Shown piece by piece: positions 60,359 to 64,000 of a DNA stretch of 64,000 bases; position 1 is the first letter of the stretch; the number at the start of each line of letters is the position of its first letter. The stretch is taken from the NCBI GenBank assembly GCA_050084515.1, contig CM114271.1:46252001-46316000 (forward strand), read 5' to 3'. The stretch is from Blasia pusilla. Lineage: Eukaryota > Marchantiophyta > Marchantiopsida > Blasiales. Both the position numbers and the translations under genes were made by a program. Under the pieces are notes generated by a model. It saw only the letters and a list, made by a program, of their open reading frames with translations. It ran no database searches and was not told the origin of the DNA.

Positions 60359-61127
60359 TTTCGTGCGCATACACATCGCTACACAATATACATCGCTATC
60401 ACCGAACACACACATAAACATGCACGATCCCATGCTAACTCATCGCATCCAAACAACGAGACAAGAAGTACTAAAATATCTCCAATACAGTAAGATCCAA
60501 TCTCTTTCTACACCATCTCACACCATAGCTCTCAAAGGTGTGCACTCTCTCTCATGTCAAACCAAACCCAGTCTCCTAATGAGAGGCTTGGGTTACACTC
60601 ACAAGGCAAGGGACCATAGCTTCGCCGCCTCATGCCAAGAGGTTCAACAAAGAGAGAATGAGCTCTCAAGCTTTCTCTCCTTGAGGTATACCCCTCCCCT
60701 CTCCCAAGCTCTCTCCATGGTAACCTATTCTCCCAAATCACCTCCTTGGCTCTTGAATTGATGTAGGAGGTCAAGGGCCACTTACCAAACATAGAAAGTT
60801 GATCATATACTCAAAATGGTACTCACCTAAAATAGTAAGTTTCTCAATATTGCTCCAAATGAGCCGAAACGAAGGGGAAACCTGCTCTCTCAGGTTTCTC
60901 GGGGCCTCAACAAGTCATCCTTGACCTACTGAGCGTGTCCTCCACTACTCAAAAAGGTGCTCTAATAGATCTCACCGATATATCCTAAAAGACGTGATAA
61001 TTGTTGTGCGCATACACATCGTTATACAACATACATCGCTGTCACCGAACACACACACAAACACGCACAATCCCATGCTAACTCATGGCATCCAAACAAC
61101 CAGACAAGAAGTACGAAAATATCTCCA
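60359..61127 (-). repeat. 3' LTR of family A, right copy
   Basis: Starts TGGAGATATTTT (at 61127) and ends GCGCACGAAA (at 60359; CGACA in the left copy). The first and last ~125 bp repeat each other (61127 to about 61003 and 60484-60359). The length, 769 bp, agrees with the left copy (766 bp). Confidence 0.8.
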
Positions 61128-61140
61128 ATCGCCCCCCTAG
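61128..61140 (-). promoter_or_regulatory. Polypurine tract, family A right copy
   Basis: CTAGGGGGGCGAT on the - strand directly precedes the LTR, as at 283-294 in the left copy. Confidence 0.7.
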
Positions 61141-61309
61141 CTGGTGCTTAGGTCCCTCTAACTCCAGATAGCCATCTATTCCTTCCTACCATGACATACA
61201 TCTCTCGGACACTAAGAGCAAGAAGGCCGGGTGCTCATGTGGGCCCATCATTAGTCGCCTTCTTGTCATCCATGTCACATAAAAAGTCAGAATTGAAACC
61301 TGCCTAGTA

Positions 61310-61460
61310 TCTCCTCTATGTACATCTAGGACACATCCATCTTCCTTGAGGAACCCTAGTGAGAGGTGGCGTCAGACATGCCATATGCCAACCTCTCGAA
61401 CATCCATCAGAGACTAGCATCATGGCCGCTCTACGGGCAGGGTACCACACAACATACAAC
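61310..61460 (-). pseudogene. PHD finger, family A right copy (Cys3 lost)
   Basis: The first Cys pair CMLCG closes the integrase frame, which stops at TGA near 61420. One base back, a frame with MMLVSDGCSRGWHMACLTPP and WMCPRC continues the finger. Codon TCT (61410-61412) gives Ser where the left copy has Cys (TGT), which should destroy one zinc site. The remaining six ligands of Cys/His type are in place. Confidence 0.75.
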
Positions 61461-62695
61461 GCAAGCCTACATGAACTATTGCTAAGCTCAGATCTACTGT
61501 ACCATCAATGTTAGGAAGGTGACATGGCGCACAATTACGCACATGGTCCTTCCATACCATACCATCGCGTCCCTCCAGCAAGAGAACACCGGATGGCAAA
61601 ACGTCACGCACTCTCAGGATAGTGCGCCCTGCAATCACATCCAACGTCGTCACTGTCGTCTGCTGCAAGTAGACGTAATCTTCCTGATGAAACCTCCGGA
61701 TAGTTGGTCGATAACCACCACCCCGAATAGTCGCATACCTCAACGTATCCGGATGTTGCGCAATCGCCAAGTTCTCGAACGCCATGGGCATCACTCTCTG
61801 AAACAACTCAGCCCTCTGAGAACATGCTCGTATCCATACATCTAGGTCATCAAGGTCCAGCACTTCACCAGCATCTCGACGAATGGCCGCAGGTAAATCT
61901 GGCTCTTGGCCATAAAGTAGCAAGTACTATGAAAAAGACACTAAGGATGCCTGCTTGTTGAATCTGTATCCCATCGCCAACCAGTGCAATTGGAGGTCCC
62001 AATCTCTTAGGTGACCTCTCTGCAAGCCATACTTGCGTAAACCCCTCTTCACCGTCTGCACAACTCTCTCCGCTAATCCATCCGCCTCGGGATGATCTCG
62101 CGAAGTCATGCGATGGTCGATCAGCGCCTGATCACACAAGGCTTGGAACTCACTTCGAAACTGAATACCCTGGTCTGTCAACACCTCAGCCAGTGCGCCA
62201 TAATGACTCATCACTCTATCAAGGAAGGTATAAGCTATTCCCTTACTTGCTTTGTCAGGCAATGCAACCAACTCGATCCACTTCGAGAAGTGCTCGACCA
62301 TCACCAACACGACTGTGACGCTCCGTCAAAGGCAAAAGTCCTGCAAAATCTAAACTCCATCTATACCCTAAGCCCATGATCGGTAATGGATGCAACTGTG
62401 GAGTTAGAGCATTGAATGATGCTCGGAACCAATCACACACCATGCACATGGCAAAAAACTGGTGAACGTCAGTCTGCATGCCTCGCCACCAAATCTGAAT
62501 CTGGAGCAAGCAGTACGTCCGCTTCACCCCAAAGTGACCCAACTCCTCATGGGCATGCTGCACTAGTCGTGCTCTATGCAAAGGATGCGGCACTATGCGT
62601 ACTCTTCCATCCTCCCAAACCCTCAAAACATGTGTCCCCTCCCAACGGAACCGTCTGGCCCGCTGTAGGATCCGATTCCGCCACGGTGCTCGCAA
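61420..62695 (-). pseudogene. Gypsy integrase, family A right copy
   Basis: HHCC domain at 62695-62500 (QHAHEELGHFGVKR, MCMVCD). Catalytic Asp in WSLDFAG, second Asp in VLTDQGIQFRSEFQ and Glu in HPEADGLAERVVQ (62310-61927) give a complete D,D,E set. The C-terminal part (61923-61420) has GQEPDLPAAIRR and LEGRDGMVWKDHVRNCAPCH, then the first PHD Cys pair. Frameshifts occur near 62310 and 61925. Its substrate is the element's linear cDNA. The conserved block after the core lacks the aromatic pattern of a chromodomain. Confidence 0.85.
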
Positions 62696-62993
62696 GGCTT
62701 CCAGTACGAAGGTACTCCAAGACTACTCCATCATCATGAATATCTCGGCCATCTGTCGTCTCCTCATTGGCCTCGGGATCCAAGGACTCTCTACTAGACC
62801 TCGCCATCAAAGTCTCCACACTCTGGCTCTCCATAGCCAACATGCCTAAATAGGTTGACGTGTGCCATCCTGGCAGTGACTCCTCATCACTCTCTCCATG
62901 CCATCGAGCTCCAGTCGCATCTCGCTGACTCGGGCATGGGTTACGACTCAACCCATCTGCATCCTGGTTGAGCGTCCCAGGTCTATGTACCAG

Positions 62994-63370
62994 CTAAAAA
63001 TCATACTCTTGCAACAACAAAGCCCATCTCGCAAGCTTCCATGTAAGCTTGTCGGACTCCATCAACCACTTCAGTGGTTGATGATCAGTGATGACGGTAA
63101 AGGGATTTCCGAATAAGTAACACATGAAATGCGCGACAACCCACACTGTAGCCAAGCACTCACCCTCATACAAGCTATACTTTGCCTCTGTAGCATTGTT
63201 TGAGCGGCTAGCGTAAGCCACCACGAACTCTCTACCCTCATCATCATGCTGGGTGAGCACCGCTCGAAGCCCCAACATGCTCCAATCTGTGTGCAACTGG
63301 AAAGGACGCCTCCTGATTGGTCTCCTCAAGATGGACGCGAACGTTAACCTGTCCTTGAGCAACTGAAATG
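62994..63370 (-). pseudogene. RNase H domain, family A right copy
   Basis: Reads FQLHTDWSMLGLRAVLTQHD, YSLYEGECLATVW and ITDHQPLKWLMESDKLTWK, the acidic residues of gypsy RNase H. Compared with family B it keeps all catalytic positions. It is open across the domain and follows RT directly. Confidence 0.85.
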
Positions 63371-64000
63371 CTCGTTCCTACTCACCCCCTTGTACAACTC
63401 GTGATCCACCTTGGTCAGCAAGGTCAGCGGCTTTGCAATCGAACTGAATCCCTTGACGTACCACCGATAGAAGTTCTCCAATCCCATGAATGCGCGAACA
63501 CGGCTCACATCTGTAGGGCATGGAATGCATGAGATAGCCTCTACCTTTGTTTGTTGAACACCAAGGCCCCATGGGTATATTGTATGACCAAAGTACTCAA
63601 TCTGGTCGTAGAAGAACTTGCACTTGCCTTGATGTAGCTTCAGCCCATGTAATTGCAATCGTCAAAACACCTCCTCTAGATGTCGCTCATGCTCCTCAAC
63701 CGTGGCGCTAAAGACTACGATGTCATCAATATAACACCTAGCAAAATCCAAACCAACCAAGATCCTATCCATGACCCTCTGAAACTCATCCGGGGCATTC
63801 TTTAACCCAAATGATAAGAACCGCCTCTGTAACAAACAATCCTTCCCGTGAGGATCGATGCCCCAAAATGCCGTCTTCTGCCTGTCCTCCAATCTGATAG
63901 GCAGCTGATGGTATCCAAATCGCAAATCCAATGAACTAAAAACCTTTCCATGACCAATCGCATCAAAGATCTCCTCAGGGGTGGGCATGGCATACCTATC
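63344..64000 (-). pseudogene. Reverse transcriptase, family A right copy (partial)
   Basis: Starts beyond the window. Visible are EEIFDAIGHGKVFSSLDLRF (motif A region), YHQLPIR, FGLKNAPDEFQRVMDRIL and the catalytic YIDD (63733-63722), then the thumb GKCKFFYDQIEYFGHTIYPW and PTDVSRVRAFMGLENFYRWY (63658-63344), the usual end of gypsy RT before RNase H. A frameshift lies near 63660. All core motifs seen are intact. Confidence 0.88.

Larger units (their letters stand above)
60359..64000 (-). mobile_element. Ty3/gypsy element, family A, right copy (5' part beyond window)
   Basis: On the - strand it reads RT (from 64000), RNase H (63362-62994), a spacer region (62951-62700), integrase (62695 to about 61480), PHD finger (about 61460-61310), polypurine tract (61140-61128) and 3' LTR (61127-60359). 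It is the same family as the 1-1060 copy and related to family B. Damage is lighter than in family B: domains read through for 100-170 codons each, with single frameshifts between. Gag, protease and any methyltransferase would lie beyond 64000. Confidence 0.9.

Noticed and set aside
1-64000. CRISPR arrays, bacterial operons, tRNA genes
   Set aside because: No regularly spaced repeats, no ribosome-binding-site-led operons and no tRNA A/B-box pairs with a foldable cloverleaf were seen; the sequence is eukaryotic.

Overview
The window reads as nuclear DNA of a land plant. The one clear host gene (51.8-56.7 kb, + strand) is an intron-containing filament-like plant protein (FPP family, long coiled coil), a plant-specific family. 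The rest is mostly repeats: old LTR and non-LTR retrotransposons, microsatellites and AT-rich DNA in which I recognise nothing. A non-seed plant (bryophyte or lycophyte) is my best guess. It rests on the unusual retrotransposons (a Ty3/gypsy lineage with a cytosine methyltransferase, and an R2-like non-LTR element), and it is inference.

Layout. 1-1060: 3' end of a gypsy element (family A, + strand) whose polyprotein ends in a PHD finger, followed by its LTR. 1061-1310: a repeat with a second copy at 41761-42010, which is also the uninterrupted version of the LTR insertion site. 1.3-19.1 kb: AT-rich DNA alternating with GC-richer patches, with tandem duplications, (TA)n, (AG)n/(TG)n and two Helitron-like 5' ends. 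19159-28931: a nearly complete but decayed gypsy element (family B, - strand), ordered 5' LTR, leader with a 5S rRNA-like segment, Gag, RGG/zinc knuckle, protease, DNMT3-type cytosine methyltransferase, RT, RNase H, integrase, PHD finger, polypurine tract, 3' LTR block. 28.9-37.5 kb: AT-rich and mixed DNA with a 5'-truncated non-LTR copy (33484-34064). 37559 to about 41290: a near full-length non-LTR element (- strand) with N-terminal zinc finger, RT and C-terminal zinc-binding plus restriction-like endonuclease. 42-48.5 kb: unassigned DNA with a TATA-bearing GC-rich patch and a strong hairpin. 48.6-58.3 kb: FPP gene with its GC-rich upstream region. 58.4-60.3 kb: unassigned. 60359-64000: a second family A gypsy element (- strand), running off the window.

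Main point. The gypsy elements carry two chromatin-type modules: a DNMT3-like methyltransferase between protease and RT (seen in family B; the matching part of family A is outside the window), and a C4HC3 PHD finger after integrase (seen in all three copies). In all three copies the second half of the PHD finger is in a frame one base back from the integrase frame. The family B copy has many frameshifts and stops and is not expected to be active. I recall reports of retrotransposon-borne cytosine methyltransferases in dinoflagellates and charophyte algae, so the general idea may not be new. The paired methyltransferase and PHD finger, the frame offset, the 5S-like leader segment and the repeat-bounded LTRs deserve checking.
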